Assembly: GCF_008373755.1 (NCBI RefSeq)
Contig: NZ_VUJV01000003.1
Location: forward strand, 1,116,001 to 1,180,000
Direction: 5' to 3'
Length of the DNA: 64,000 bases
Source of the DNA: Nocardioides humilatus
GTDB lineage: Bacteria; Actinomycetota; Actinomycetes; Propionibacteriales; Nocardioidaceae
In this document: in pieces, positions 56,497 to 64,000 of the stretch
Position numbering within the stretch: the first letter of the stretch is position 1
Layout of the letters: each line of letters begins with the position of its first letter
Translations under genes and position numbers: made by a program
Notes under the pieces: generated by a model
What the model saw: only the letters and a program-made list of their open reading frames with translations
Databases searched by the model: none
Told to the model about the DNA's origin: nothing

Positions 56497-57530
56497 GGCA
56501 GCGTGCACCTGTCGCCGCCGACGGAGTAATTGGGCTGGGCCAAGATGTTGTTGCCCAGCCGGACCGTCGCCTGGAAGTGGCACAGGTAGAAGTTGAACCA
56601 CGATCCGTACTGGCCGGTGCGGCCGTACTTGCGGATCTTGATCGGCATCACCTGAAGCACGCGGTCGATCTCCGCCCTGTTCTTGTCGAGGAGCTCTACG
56701 AGCGTGCGGGCCTGCTTGATGTCCTTGACGAACGGCTCCCGGATGTCGTCGACCAGGCCGGCGGTCTGCACGGCGAGGTCGGAGATGCCGTCGAGCGAAC
56801 TGAGGATCGCCTCGCGGTCGTCCTTCAGGCCCCCGACGAGCGTCTGGAAGCTGCGGATCAACGAGGTCAGCTGGTCGTCGCGGTCGGCGACGTGGTCGAG
56901 CACGTAGGTCAGGTTGTCGAGCAGCTCGCCGATCACCTGGTCGCGGTCGGCCAGCGTCGAGGTGATCGACGCCGTGCTCGAGAGCAGGCCCTCAAGGGTG
57001 CCGCCCTCGCCCTGGAAGACCTGAACGATCTCGTAGGAGAGCTTGTTGATGTCGTCGGGGGACAGTGCTTCGAAGAGCGGCTTGAACCCGTTGAACAGCA
57101 CGGTCAGGTCGAGCGCGGGCTTGGTGCGCGACACCGGGATGGTGCCGTCCTCCTTGAGGACCTCGTCGCCGTTGCCCTCCTGGGACAGCGAGATGTAGCG
57201 CTGACCGATCAGGTTGCGGAAGCGGATCGTCGCGTGGGTCGCGTCGTCGACTCGGGTGTCGCCATCGACGGTGAAGGTCACCAGCGCGCGGTTGTCGTCG
57301 TCGATGTCGATGTCTTGGACCGTGCCGACCTTCACGCCCGCCACGCGGATGTCGTCACCGTTGTTGACGCCCGTGGCGTCGGCGAAGACGGCGCGATACT
57401 CCTTGGTCGACCCGAAGGAGAGGTTGCCGATCGTCGCGACGAGCACGCCGGTGGCGAGACCGGTGGTCAGCATGAAGATGAGCAGCCGGACGAGGTCGCC
57501 GCTGGTCTTCTTGTCGAGGAGTGCCCTCAT
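56493..57530 (-). CDS. mceB: MCE-family protein (MceB position)
   Basis: The 345-residue protein has an N-terminal helix (LVRLLIFMLTTGLATGVLVA) and an MCE domain (about 43-125; GVNNGDDIRVAGVKVGTVQD and RFRNLIGQRYISLSQ). Helices follow to about 290, and the C terminus has Cys pairs for disulfides (LCHF … DRCTLP). ATG overlaps the mceA stop. Confidence 0.93.
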   Translation of the reverse strand: MRALLDKKTSGDLVRLLIFMLTTGLATGVLVATIGNLSFGSTKEYRAVFADATGVNNGDDIRVAGVKVGTVQDIDIDDDNRALVTFTVDGDTRVDDATHATIRFRNLIGQRYISLSQEGNGDEVLKEDGTIPVSRTKPALDLTVLFNGFKPLFEALSPDDINKLSYEIVQVFQGEGGTLEGLLSSTASITSTLADRDQVIGELLDNLTYVLDHVADRDDQLTSLIRSFQTLVGGLKDDREAILSSLDGISDLAVQTAGLVDDIREPFVKDIKQARTLVELLDKNRAEIDRVLQVMPIKIRKYGRTGQYGSWFNFYLCHFQATVRLGNNILAQPNYSVGGDRCTLP

Positions 57531-58804
57531 CGAGCACCGTCCTCAGCCACGACTGGTCCGGCCAGGAGCACGCCGAGGTCAGAACCCGCGTCGTCGCCGT
57601 ACATCTCGCTCAGCATCTGGCGGAGCACCGCCACATCGTCGGGAGTGCCCCGGTAGCCCAGCGGGTCGCTGTCGAAACCGGGTGCAACGCGGATCGTCCC
57701 CTTGCCGGTGGGCTCGTCGACACCGTCGTCGAAGTTGGGCGGGTTGGTGTAGGGGTGCTGCTGGTTCCACGGCGGGTTGGGCAGGCTGTAGCAGTTGGGT
57801 CCGCGGTTGTCGCCGAAGTGCGGCTTGTCGTTGACGTTGTAGCGACGCGGCTGGTTGGGCAGCGTCTCGAGCACGATGTGCAGCTCGAAGCCACGGAACG
57901 ACTCGGCGATGCGGGGGGCGATGTTGGTGAGGCCCTTGAACACGCAGGGGAACTCCGGCGAGTAGCGCGCGAGCACCTCGAGCTGGCGGGTGGTCAGCTC
58001 GTTGGCCTCGCGGATCAGGTCGCCGTTGCGGTCGAGGAAGCCGCGCGCGGTCTCGGCGAAGGCGGTGATGTCCTTCAGCGCCGCGTTGAGCGTGGCTTCC
58101 TTGTCCTTGAGCGTGTTGGTGGTGACGATCGTGTCGTCGAGGATGTCGGCGACCTCAGGGAGGATGTCGGCGTAGATCTCCGAGGTCTGCGCCGTCAGCC
58201 GCAGGTCGTCGATCAGCGCCGGGATCTGCGGGTTGATCCGCTTGAGGTAGGAGTCGATGACCTCGAGGTTCTGACCGAGCTGCGATCCCCGGCCCTCGAG
58301 CGCGGTCGACAGCGCCGAGAGGGTGACGTTGATGTCGGCGGGACGCACGGCCTCGAGCAGCGGGTAGAGGTCGTTGAGGACCTCTTCGACCTCGGTGCCG
58401 AGGTCGGTCTTGGTGATGACGTCGCCGGCCTGGATCGTGCCCTGCGGCCCCGACTTGGGGATCACGAGCGAGATGTACTTCTCACCGAAGAGCGTCTTGG
58501 GGACGATCGCACCGGTCACGTTGGCCGGGATGTCCTTGACCTTGTCGGGGTAGAGCCCGATCTTCAGCTCGGCTCCGTTGACATCGGCCTTCGAGTCGAG
58601 CACCTCGCCCACGATGACGCCGCGGATCTTGACGTCGGCGCGGTTGGGCAGCTGGAGACCGGTCGACGACGTCTCGAGGGTGATCTCGTCGTAGTCGGCG
58701 AACTTCTTGGTGAAGGTCGCGTAGGTCAACCAGACGCCGAGCATCAGGAGGCAGACGAAGACGACGCCGAGCGTCTTGTGAAGGCTGAGCACCTTGTCCA
58801 ACAT
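57527..58804 (-). CDS. mceA: MCE-family protein (MceA position)
   Basis: The 425-residue protein has an N-terminal membrane helix (TLGVVFVCLLMLGVWLTYA) and an MCE domain (about 40-120; GLQLPNRADVKIRGVIVGEV and VPKTLFGEKYISLVIP). Long helices follow to about 290, and the C-terminal 130 residues are Pro/Asn-rich. First MCE subunit after the permease genes, 7 nt after yrbEB. Confidence 0.93.
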   Translation of the reverse strand: MLDKVLSLHKTLGVVFVCLLMLGVWLTYATFTKKFADYDEITLETSSTGLQLPNRADVKIRGVIVGEVLDSKADVNGAELKIGLYPDKVKDIPANVTGAIVPKTLFGEKYISLVIPKSGPQGTIQAGDVITKTDLGTEVEEVLNDLYPLLEAVRPADINVTLSALSTALEGRGSQLGQNLEVIDSYLKRINPQIPALIDDLRLTAQTSEIYADILPEVADILDDTIVTTNTLKDKEATLNAALKDITAFAETARGFLDRNGDLIREANELTTRQLEVLARYSPEFPCVFKGLTNIAPRIAESFRGFELHIVLETLPNQPRRYNVNDKPHFGDNRGPNCYSLPNPPWNQQHPYTNPPNFDDGVDEPTGKGTIRVAPGFDSDPLGYRGTPDDVAVLRQMLSEMYGDDAGSDLGVLLAGPVVAEDGAR

Positions 58805-58811
58805 CGTCGCG

Positions 58812-59639
58812 TCACCCTGCCAATCTGACAGTGGTGGACGCGCCCCAGATCGCCATCGACAAGAAGAGGTCGATCACGTTGATGGCCACGATGCTCGTGC
58901 GGACGGCGCGACCCACCGCGACACCCACGCCAGCAGGACCGCCGGACGCCGTGTAGCCGTGGTAGCAGTGGATGAGGATGACGACCACCGAGAAGATGAG
59001 GACCTTCCCGAACGACCACAAGACGTCGCCGGGCGGTAGGAACTGATTGAAGTAATGGTCGTAGGTGCCGGACGACTGCCCGTAGTAGGTCGTCACGACC
59101 AACCGGCTCGCGACGTAGGACGACAGCAGGCCGACCACGTAGAGCGGGACGATCGCGACCAGTCCAGCGACGACGCGGGTGGCGACGAGGAAGCGCATCG
59201 AGGGGATCGCCATCACCTCGAGGGCGTCGACCTCCTCGGAGATCCGCATGGCGCCGAGCTGAGCGGTGAAGCCGCAGCCGACCGTCGCCGCCAACGCGAT
59301 GCCAGCGACGAGGGGCGCGATCTCACGGGTGTTGAAGTAGGCCGACACGAACCCGGCGAATGCTGCCGTGCCGAGCTGGTTGAGGGCCGCGTAGCCGGAG
59401 AGCCCGACCTGGGCGCCGGTGAAGAACGTCATGCCGAGGATGACGCCGACGGTGCCGCCGATGACTGCGAGCGCGCCCGAGCCGAGGGTCACCTCGGCCA
59501 GGAGCCGCAGGATCTCGCGCGGGTAGTGCGCGATCGTGCGCGGCACCGCTGCGACGACGCGGATGTAGAAAGCAAGCTCGTGCCCGAGGGTGTCGAGACC
59601 CTTGAGCGGCCGTTCGTAGATCGCCTTTGCGTTTGCCAT
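58812..59639 (-). CDS. yrbEB: MlaE/YrbE-family permease, second subunit (YrbEB)
   Basis: This 275-residue integral membrane protein has about five helices. Family features are GMTFFTGAQVGLSGYAALNQ, APLVAGIALAATVGCGFTAQ and LGAMRISEEVDALEVM, the last being the cytoplasmic coupling helix that docks with the ATPase. It forms a heterodimeric permease with YrbEA. The gap to yrbEA is 13 nt. Confidence 0.95.
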   Translation of the reverse strand: MANAKAIYERPLKGLDTLGHELAFYIRVVAAVPRTIAHYPREILRLLAEVTLGSGALAVIGGTVGVILGMTFFTGAQVGLSGYAALNQLGTAAFAGFVSAYFNTREIAPLVAGIALAATVGCGFTAQLGAMRISEEVDALEVMAIPSMRFLVATRVVAGLVAIVPLYVVGLLSSYVASRLVVTTYYGQSSGTYDHYFNQFLPPGDVLWSFGKVLIFSVVVILIHCYHGYTASGGPAGVGVAVGRAVRTSIVAINVIDLFLSMAIWGASTTVRLAG

Positions 59640-59652
59640 GTCCTCGTCCCCG

Positions 59653-60435
59653 CTAACCGGTCTTCGGCGGGACTACCTGCAGGTAGACCGTGCTGAGGAT
59701 GAAGTTGACGACGAACAGGAGGAGGAACGTGATGACGACGGACTCGTTGACGGCGTCACCGACGCCCTTCGGGCCACCGGCGGCGTTCATGCCCTTGTAG
59801 GCCGCGACGACCGCTGCGATGAGCCCGAAGACGAGCGCCTTGATCATGCCGATCCACACATCGGGCAACTGTGCCAGCGCCGTGAAGCTGGCGAGGTAGG
59901 AGCCCGGCGTGCCGTCTTGGAGGATCACGTTGAAGACATAGCCACCGGCGACACCGACGACGCTCACCATGCCGTTGAGGAACACCGCGACGAGCATGCA
60001 GGCAAGCACGCGAGGCGCGACCAGGCGCTGGATCGGGTCGATGCCGAGCACCATCATCGCGTCGAGCTCTTCACGGATCTTCCGTGCCCCGAGGTCGGCC
60101 GCGATGGCCGAGCCGCCGGCGCCGGCGATCAGGAGCGCCGTCGCGATGGGTCCCGCTTGCTGGATGACCGCGAGCACGGACGCGGACCCGGTAAAGGACT
60201 GCGCGCCGAACTGCTTGATCAGGCCACCCACCTGGAGCGCGATGACCGCTCCGAACGGGATCGCCACCAGTGCGGTGGGGATGATGGTGACCGACGCGAT
60301 GAACCAGGCCTGCTGAAGGAACTCACGCAGCTGGAAAGGGCGTCGGAACAGCCCTCGACCCACGTCGAGCCCGAAGGCGAAGAGCTTGCCTGCGGTTCCG
60401 ACCGGCGCGAGGACCCGAGCGGCCGTGGATGACAT
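59653..60435 (-). CDS. yrbEA: MlaE/YrbE-family permease, first subunit (YrbEA)
   Basis: The 260-residue protein has helices including TALVAIPFGAVIALQVGG and the conserved GPIATALLIAGAGGSAIAAD, then LGARKIREELDAMMVLGID (coupling helix). It pairs with YrbEB and the ATPase in the inner part of the lipid importer. It lies 9 nt after the ATPase gene. Confidence 0.95.
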   Translation of the reverse strand: MSSTAARVLAPVGTAGKLFAFGLDVGRGLFRRPFQLREFLQQAWFIASVTIIPTALVAIPFGAVIALQVGGLIKQFGAQSFTGSASVLAVIQQAGPIATALLIAGAGGSAIAADLGARKIREELDAMMVLGIDPIQRLVAPRVLACMLVAVFLNGMVSVVGVAGGYVFNVILQDGTPGSYLASFTALAQLPDVWIGMIKALVFGLIAAVVAAYKGMNAAGGPKGVGDAVNESVVITFLLLFVVNFILSTVYLQVVPPKTG

Positions 60436-60444
60436 CGGTCGCGG

Positions 60445-61410
60445 TCAGGCCTGCTGCTGCGAGCCGCTGGCGTGCTCGGCTTCTCGGGTGAACGATCCCG
60501 GGGGCGGCGTGATGCCGTTGACCCGGCACCACTCGCCCGGCGGACGCTGGGCACGACGCGGGATGCCGTTGGACGGCTCGAGCTGGAGCGGGATCGGCGG
60601 CAGCGGCGGCAGGTCCATGTCCTTCTCCGCAGCCAGCTGGTCGGCGTCCTTCTCCTCGGACATGCCGATCGGACCCACGGTCTGGGCGTTGAGGAACTGA
60701 CGCACCACCGGCTCGTCGGAGGACAGCAGCATCTCGCGCGGGCCATACATGGCCAGGTGCTTGTGGTAGAGCAGACCGATCTGGTCGGGCACCACCCGGA
60801 CGCTGTGGACGTCGTGGGTGACGATCAGGAAGGTCGCGTCGATCTGCGCGTTGAGGTCGACGAAGAGCTGGTTGATGAACGAGGTGCGCACCGGGTCCAG
60901 ACCCGAGTCGGGCTCGTCGATCAGGAGGATCTCGGGGTCGAGCACCAGGGCGCGGGCCAGGCCGGCACGCTTGCGCATACCGCCGGAGATCTCACCGGGG
61001 AGCTTGAACTCCGCGCCGAGCAGACCGACGAGGTCCATCTTCTCCATGACGATGTCGCGGATCTCCGACTCCGACTTGCGCGTGTGCTCGCGCAGCGGGA
61101 AGGCCACGTTGTCGTAGAGGTTCATCGAGCCGAACATCGCGCCGTCCTGGAACAGCACGCCGAACAGCTTGCGGACCTCGTAGAGCTCCTTCTCGGAGCA
61201 GGAGGCGATGTCGGTGCCCTCGATGAGGATCGAGCCCTCGTCGGGCTTGATGAGGCCGATGAGCGCCTTGAGGAAGACGGACTTGCCCGTGCCGGACGGG
61301 CCGAGCATGACCGAGATCTCGCCAGCCGGAAGCGTCAGTGAGACGCCTTTCCAGATGAGCTGCTTGCCGAACTGCTTCGACAAGTTCGTCACTGTGACAT
61401 CGACGCCCAT
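60445..61410 (-). CDS. Mce/Mla transporter ATPase (Mkl/MceG-like)
   Basis: The 321-residue ATPase has P-loop GPSGTGKS (residues 37-44), signature SGGMRKRAGLARAL and Walker B ILLIDEPDSGLDPV, all typical of MlaF/Mkl. A C-terminal extension of about 70 residues beyond the NBD is usual in actinobacterial MceG. It powers lipid uptake through YrbEAB and the MCE channel. ATG 61410 was chosen as start of the NBD. In Mycobacterium tuberculosis mkl is unlinked to the mce operons, but here it is the first gene of one. Confidence 0.95.
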   Translation of the reverse strand: MGVDVTVTNLSKQFGKQLIWKGVSLTLPAGEISVMLGPSGTGKSVFLKALIGLIKPDEGSILIEGTDIASCSEKELYEVRKLFGVLFQDGAMFGSMNLYDNVAFPLREHTRKSESEIRDIVMEKMDLVGLLGAEFKLPGEISGGMRKRAGLARALVLDPEILLIDEPDSGLDPVRTSFINQLFVDLNAQIDATFLIVTHDVHSVRVVPDQIGLLYHKHLAMYGPREMLLSSDEPVVRQFLNAQTVGPIGMSEEKDADQLAAEKDMDLPPLPPIPLQLEPSNGIPRRAQRPPGEWCRVNGITPPPGSFTREAEHASGSQQQA

Positions 61411-61513
61411 GCGCTGACCTCTTCCTGATTTCGTGCAACCCACCGACTGGTCGCGAGGGAACAACGCGACCGCGTGGCGCACGTTACGCGGTATCCGTGT
61501 CGCACGTCACGCT

Positions 61514-61531
61514 GTCTCGCCAAACCGAGAC
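61514..61531. promoter_or_regulatory. Inverted repeat upstream of the mce operon
   Basis: GTCTCG (61514-61519) and CGAGAC (61526-61531) frame a 6-nt centre. It lies about 105 nt before the ATPase start and just after the rplL terminator on the minus strand. It could be an operator for the mce operon. No clear -10/-35 pair was found nearby. Confidence 0.4.
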
Positions 61532-61560
61532 GTGGTTTGACGGTGGCCCGTGAAATGTAA

Positions 61561-61592
61561 AGAGGCGGGCCCCCGTCCGGGGACCCGCCTCT
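61561..61592 (-). terminator. Terminator of the rplJ-rplL operon
   Basis: AGAGGCGGG (61561-61569) pairs with CCCGCCTCT (61584-61592), with further GC pairs within. On the minus strand the stem is followed by TTACATTT. It starts 19 nt after the rplL stop codon and separates ribosomal genes from the mce operon. Confidence 0.8.
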
Positions 61593-61610
61593 TCAGGTAC
61601 TACGCAGAGG

Positions 61611-62003
61611 TCACTTGAGGGTGACGGTGGCGCCGGCGGCCTCGAGGGCCTCCTTCGCCTTCTCAGCGGCGTCCTTGGCGACCTTCTCGAGGATGGCCTT
61701 CGGGGCGCTCTCAACGAGGTCCTTCGCCTCCTTCAGACCGAGCGAGGTCAGGGCGCGCACCTCCTTGATCACGTTGATCTTCTTGTCGCCAGCGGCCTCG
61801 AGGACGACGTCGAACTCGTCCTGGGCGGCAGCGTCGTCGCCACCCGCAGCGGCACCGCCGGCGGCGGGAGCAGCGGCAACGGCGACCGGGGCGGCGGCGG
61901 TGACGCCGAAGGTCTCCTCGAACTGCTTCACGAACTCGGAGAGCTCGATGAGGGTCATCTCCTTGAACGCGTCAAGCAGCTCGTCGGTGGTGAGCTTCGC
62001 CAT
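61611..62003 (-). CDS. rplL: 50S ribosomal protein L7/L12
   Basis: The 130-residue stalk protein has the N-terminal dimerisation region ([20 protein letters not shown]), an Ala/Gly hinge (about 38-56) and the C-terminal factor-binding domain. That domain has [20 protein letters not shown] and [12 protein letters not shown]. Four or six copies sit on L10 and recruit elongation factors. It lies 78 nt after rplJ. Confidence 0.98.
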   Translation of the reverse strand: MAKLTTDELLDAFKEMTLIELSEFVKQFEETFGVTAAAPVAVAAAPAAGGAAAGGDDAAAQDEFDVVLEAAGDKKINVIKEVRALTSLGLKEAKDLVESAPKAILEKVAKDAAEKAKEALEAAGATVTLK

Positions 62004-62081
62004 GATGGCGTTTCCTTCCGTTGGTGGCCCGGCCGCACGTGCGGCCGAACCGGGTTTCAGGTGGTGGTGTGTCGAAGCCGA

Positions 62082-62777
62082 TCAGGCTTCGGTGGTGTCG
62101 CCCTCGTCGGAGGCAGCCTCGGCGGCGGGCTCCTCAGGAGCCGCCTCCTCGGCGGGGGCCTCGTCAGTGGGGGCCTCGTCAGCGGCAGCCTCGACGGCGT
62201 CGGCTTCGGGGGCCTCCTCGGCGGCGACCGGCGTGCCGGCACCACCTGCGAGGATCGAGGGGTCCTCAGCGGCCTTCGCCTCGAGTGCACCCGCGAGGCG
62301 GGCGACCTGAGCGAGCGGCGCGTTGAGGAGGTAGACGGCCTGGCTGAGCGAAGCGAGCATCGCGCCCGCCAGCTTGCCCATCAGGACCTCACGCGACTCG
62401 AGATCGGCCAGCTTGGCGATCTCGGCCGAGTCGAGGGCCTTGCCGTCGAGAACTCCACCCTTGATGACAAGGGCGGGGTTGGCCTTGGCAAAGTCACGCA
62501 GACCCTTCGCGGCCTCGACGACGTCGCCCGTGATGAAGGCGATCGCGGTCGGGCCGTTGAGGAGCTCGTCGAAGCTCTCGATCCCCGCCTCCTTGGCGGC
62601 GATCTTGGCCAGCGTGTTCTTGACCACGGCGTAGTTGGCGTTCTCGCCGAGGGAGCGCCGCAGGTCCTGCAGCTGCTTCACGGTGAGACCGCGGTACTCG
62701 GTCAGCACAGCACCGGCGGCGTCACTGAACGAATCAGCGATCTCCGCGACGGCGGCCTGCTTGTCTGCCCGCGCCAT
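62082..62777 (-). CDS. rplJ: 50S ribosomal protein L10 with acidic C-terminal extension
   Basis: The 231-residue protein has the L10 fold in about residues 1-172 ([18 protein letters not shown] and [18 protein letters not shown]). The final 55 or so residues are low-complexity and rich in Ala, Glu and Pro ([20 protein letters not shown]). Usual L10 proteins have 165-180 residues, so the tail is an addition. It does not affect the ribosome-binding part. GGAAGGAG lies before ATG. Confidence 0.97.
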   Translation of the reverse strand: MARADKQAAVAEIADSFSDAAGAVLTEYRGLTVKQLQDLRRSLGENANYAVVKNTLAKIAAKEAGIESFDELLNGPTAIAFITGDVVEAAKGLRDFAKANPALVIKGGVLDGKALDSAEIAKLADLESREVLMGKLAGAMLASLSQAVYLLNAPLAQVARLAGALEAKAAEDPSILAGGAGTPVAAEEAPEADAVEAAADEAPTDEAPAEEAAPEEPAAEAASDEGDTTEA

Positions 62778-62990
62778 GGGTCTCCTTCCGGATGTGACCT
62801 CCAGCTGAAGGACCCGGGAAATGACTGACGCCCTGAGCGCAGGCGCTCAGGGCGTGGACACCGGCCGCGCACGAGGCGCCACCACTGGTCATGCTCTGAT
62901 CCCCTGCGCAGGCCATCCGCTCTCACGGAACCTTCGGTCAGGGCTGAGGCAGCCCGGACAACCGGCGGTCTTTAGGTTTCGACGAGCAGC
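62778..62990 (-). promoter_or_regulatory. L10 leader RNA region
   Basis: The long untranslated stretch before rplJ fits the ribosomal L10 leader, to which L10-L12 binds to repress its own synthesis. It includes a 13-bp hairpin with arms 62828-62840 and 62843-62855, followed on the minus strand by CAGTCATTT, which could act as an attenuator. The kink-turn of L10 leaders was not verified. The remaining bases to the aminotransferase start (to 63074) show nothing I can name. Confidence 0.5.
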
Positions 62991-63074
62991 GTACGGCGGC
63001 CCGACGTAGGACTCCAAATCCCGACGGCGAAACCCGGTACGGACGGCGCAGGTGGCACTGGCACGATTGTCCCC

Positions 63075-64000
63075 GTGACCCAGCCCGCACAGCCGCTGAC
63101 CGACCTCACCCCCGACCAGCTCGCCGAGCGCCTCACCGCGCTGCGCGCTGACTACGCAGCCCTGCAGGCCAAGGGGCTCAAGCTCGACCTCACGCGGGGC
63201 AAGCCGGGCGCCGATCAGCTCGACCTGTCCGACGGGCTGCTCGGCCTGCCGACGTCGACCAAGGACCGGGCCGGCACCGACGTGCGCAACTACGGCGGGC
63301 TCGACGGTCTCGTCGAGCTGCGCGAGATCTTCGCCGACCTGCTCGGCGTCGACGTGGCCCAGGTCGTCGCCGGCGGCAACTCCAGCCTCACGATGATGTA
63401 TCAGGTGGTCAGCTGGCTGCTGTCCCACGGCGGGCCGGACTCCCCGCGACCATGGTCGCAGGAGGAGACGGTCAAGTTCATCTGCCCGGTACCGGGCTAC
63501 GACCGCCACTTCACGATGCTCGCCGAGCTCGGCATCGAGATGGTCACCGTGCCGATGCACGCGGACGGCCCGGACGTGCCTGCGGTGCGGGCGCTCGTCG
63601 AGGACCCATCGGTCAAGGGCATGTGGCTCGTCCCGACCTACGCCAACCCGACCGGCGCGGTCTGCTCGACCGAGGTGGCCGCCGAGCTGATGGCGATGCC
63701 GACCGCGGCGCCCGACTTCCGCATCCTCTGGGACAACGCCTACGCCGTGCACCACCTCACCGACGTCGAGACCAAGAGCGCCGACGCGCTGGCCCTGGCC
63801 TCGGCCTCCGGTCACCCCAACCGTCCGATCATGTTCGCCTCGACCTCGAAGATCACCTTCGCCGGCGCCGGCGTGGCCGTCATCGCCGCCTCGCCGGAAA
63901 ACAAGGAGTGGTACCTCAAGCGCCTCTCCTTCGCCTCCATCGGGCCCGACAAGATCAATCAGCTGCGCCACGTGGAGTTCTTCGGCGACGCCGACGGCGT
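63075..64000 (+). CDS. Class I aminotransferase, MocR/aspartate type (continues beyond window)
   Basis: The first 308 codons of a PLP-dependent aminotransferase. The text KLDLTRGKPGADQLDLSDG and VRNYGGLDGLVELREIFADL near the N terminus is typical of the aspartate aminotransferase Ic group. GNSSLTMMYQVVSWLL, VPTYANPTGAVCS and WDNAYAVHHL follow, then SKITFAGAGVAVIA with the PLP lysine. The substrate is probably aspartate or another amino acid. GTG 63075 starts the N-terminal arm; the 3' end lies outside the window. Confidence 0.9.
   Translation, partial: MTQPAQPLTDLTPDQLAERLTALRADYAALQAKGLKLDLTRGKPGADQLDLSDGLLGLPTSTKDRAGTDVRNYGGLDGLVELREIFADLLGVDVAQVVAGGNSSLTMMYQVVSWLLSHGGPDSPRPWSQEETVKFICPVPGYDRHFTMLAELGIEMVTVPMHADGPDVPAVRALVEDPSVKGMWLVPTYANPTGAVCSTEVAAELMAMPTAAPDFRILWDNAYAVHHLTDVETKSADALALASASGHPNRPIMFASTSKITFAGAGVAVIAASPENKEWYLKRLSFASIGPDKINQLRHVEFFGDADG

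Noticed and set aside
62889-63971. Minus-strand frame opposite the aminotransferase
   Set aside because: The plus strand encodes clear aminotransferase motifs; the opposite frame shows none.

Overview
The window comes from a high-GC actinobacterium. The gene set (a complete mce lipid-import operon, a geranylgeranyl-reductase-family enzyme, actinobacterial RpoB/RpoC, many GTG starts, GTGA/ATGA stop-start overlaps) fits the Nocardioidaceae, probably Nocardioides or a close relative. That assignment is inference from gene content and was not tested by a search. I see no plasmid, phage, insertion sequence, CRISPR array, tRNA or rRNA gene.

Left part (1-16 kb). A TetR regulator and a heterodimeric ABC exporter form an operon on the minus strand. 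It is followed, in the same direction, by a 348-nt leader-like region and the start of a DHA2-type MFS exporter that runs off the window. The leader holds a 12-codon upstream ORF with a Shine-Dalgarno fully complementary to a 16-nt 16S rRNA tail, an anti-SD-like hairpin, a terminator hairpin and an operator palindrome. Then come a tandem GNAT protein, a secreted CocE/NonD-type hydrolase, a membrane pseudokinase, pdxH, a citrate synthase, a FadR-type regulator divergent from an MFS carrier, a small GNAT protein, serC and a PAP2-family membrane enzyme.

Middle (16-41 kb). Three genes for exported or giant proteins (569, 1126 and 1428 residues, the second with a Tat signal) lie head to tail and meet a 1183-residue AfsR/SARP-like regulator convergently. 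I recognise no described function for the two giant proteins; this is the best candidate for an undescribed system. Then follow a macro-domain protein and a tightly coupled minus-strand operon (FAD/Fe-S oxidoreductase, 28-residue membrane peptide, METTL25-like methyltransferase, beta-propeller protein, DUF1905 protein). Next are a secreted protein with 14 RCC1-like repeats, an iron alcohol dehydrogenase of the hydroxyacid-oxoacid transhydrogenase type, two tandemly duplicated Calx-beta proteins, a double-Nudix protein and a geranylgeranyl-reductase-family flavoprotein.

Right part (42-64 kb). This is the ribosomal/RNA polymerase locus, read on the minus strand as L10 leader, rplJ, rplL, complete mce operon, rpoB, rpoC. 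The mce operon encodes ATPase, YrbEA, YrbEB, MceA-F and two Mce-associated proteins, the second with a degenerate J-domain. Placing a complete mce operon between rplL and rpoB is notable because the Mycobacterium tuberculosis mce ATPase (mkl/mceG) lies alone between the same genes. The window ends inside a plus-strand class I aminotransferase gene.

A dispersed 33-40 nt repeat occurs three times. Two copies lie in frame inside protein-coding genes, in opposite orientations.
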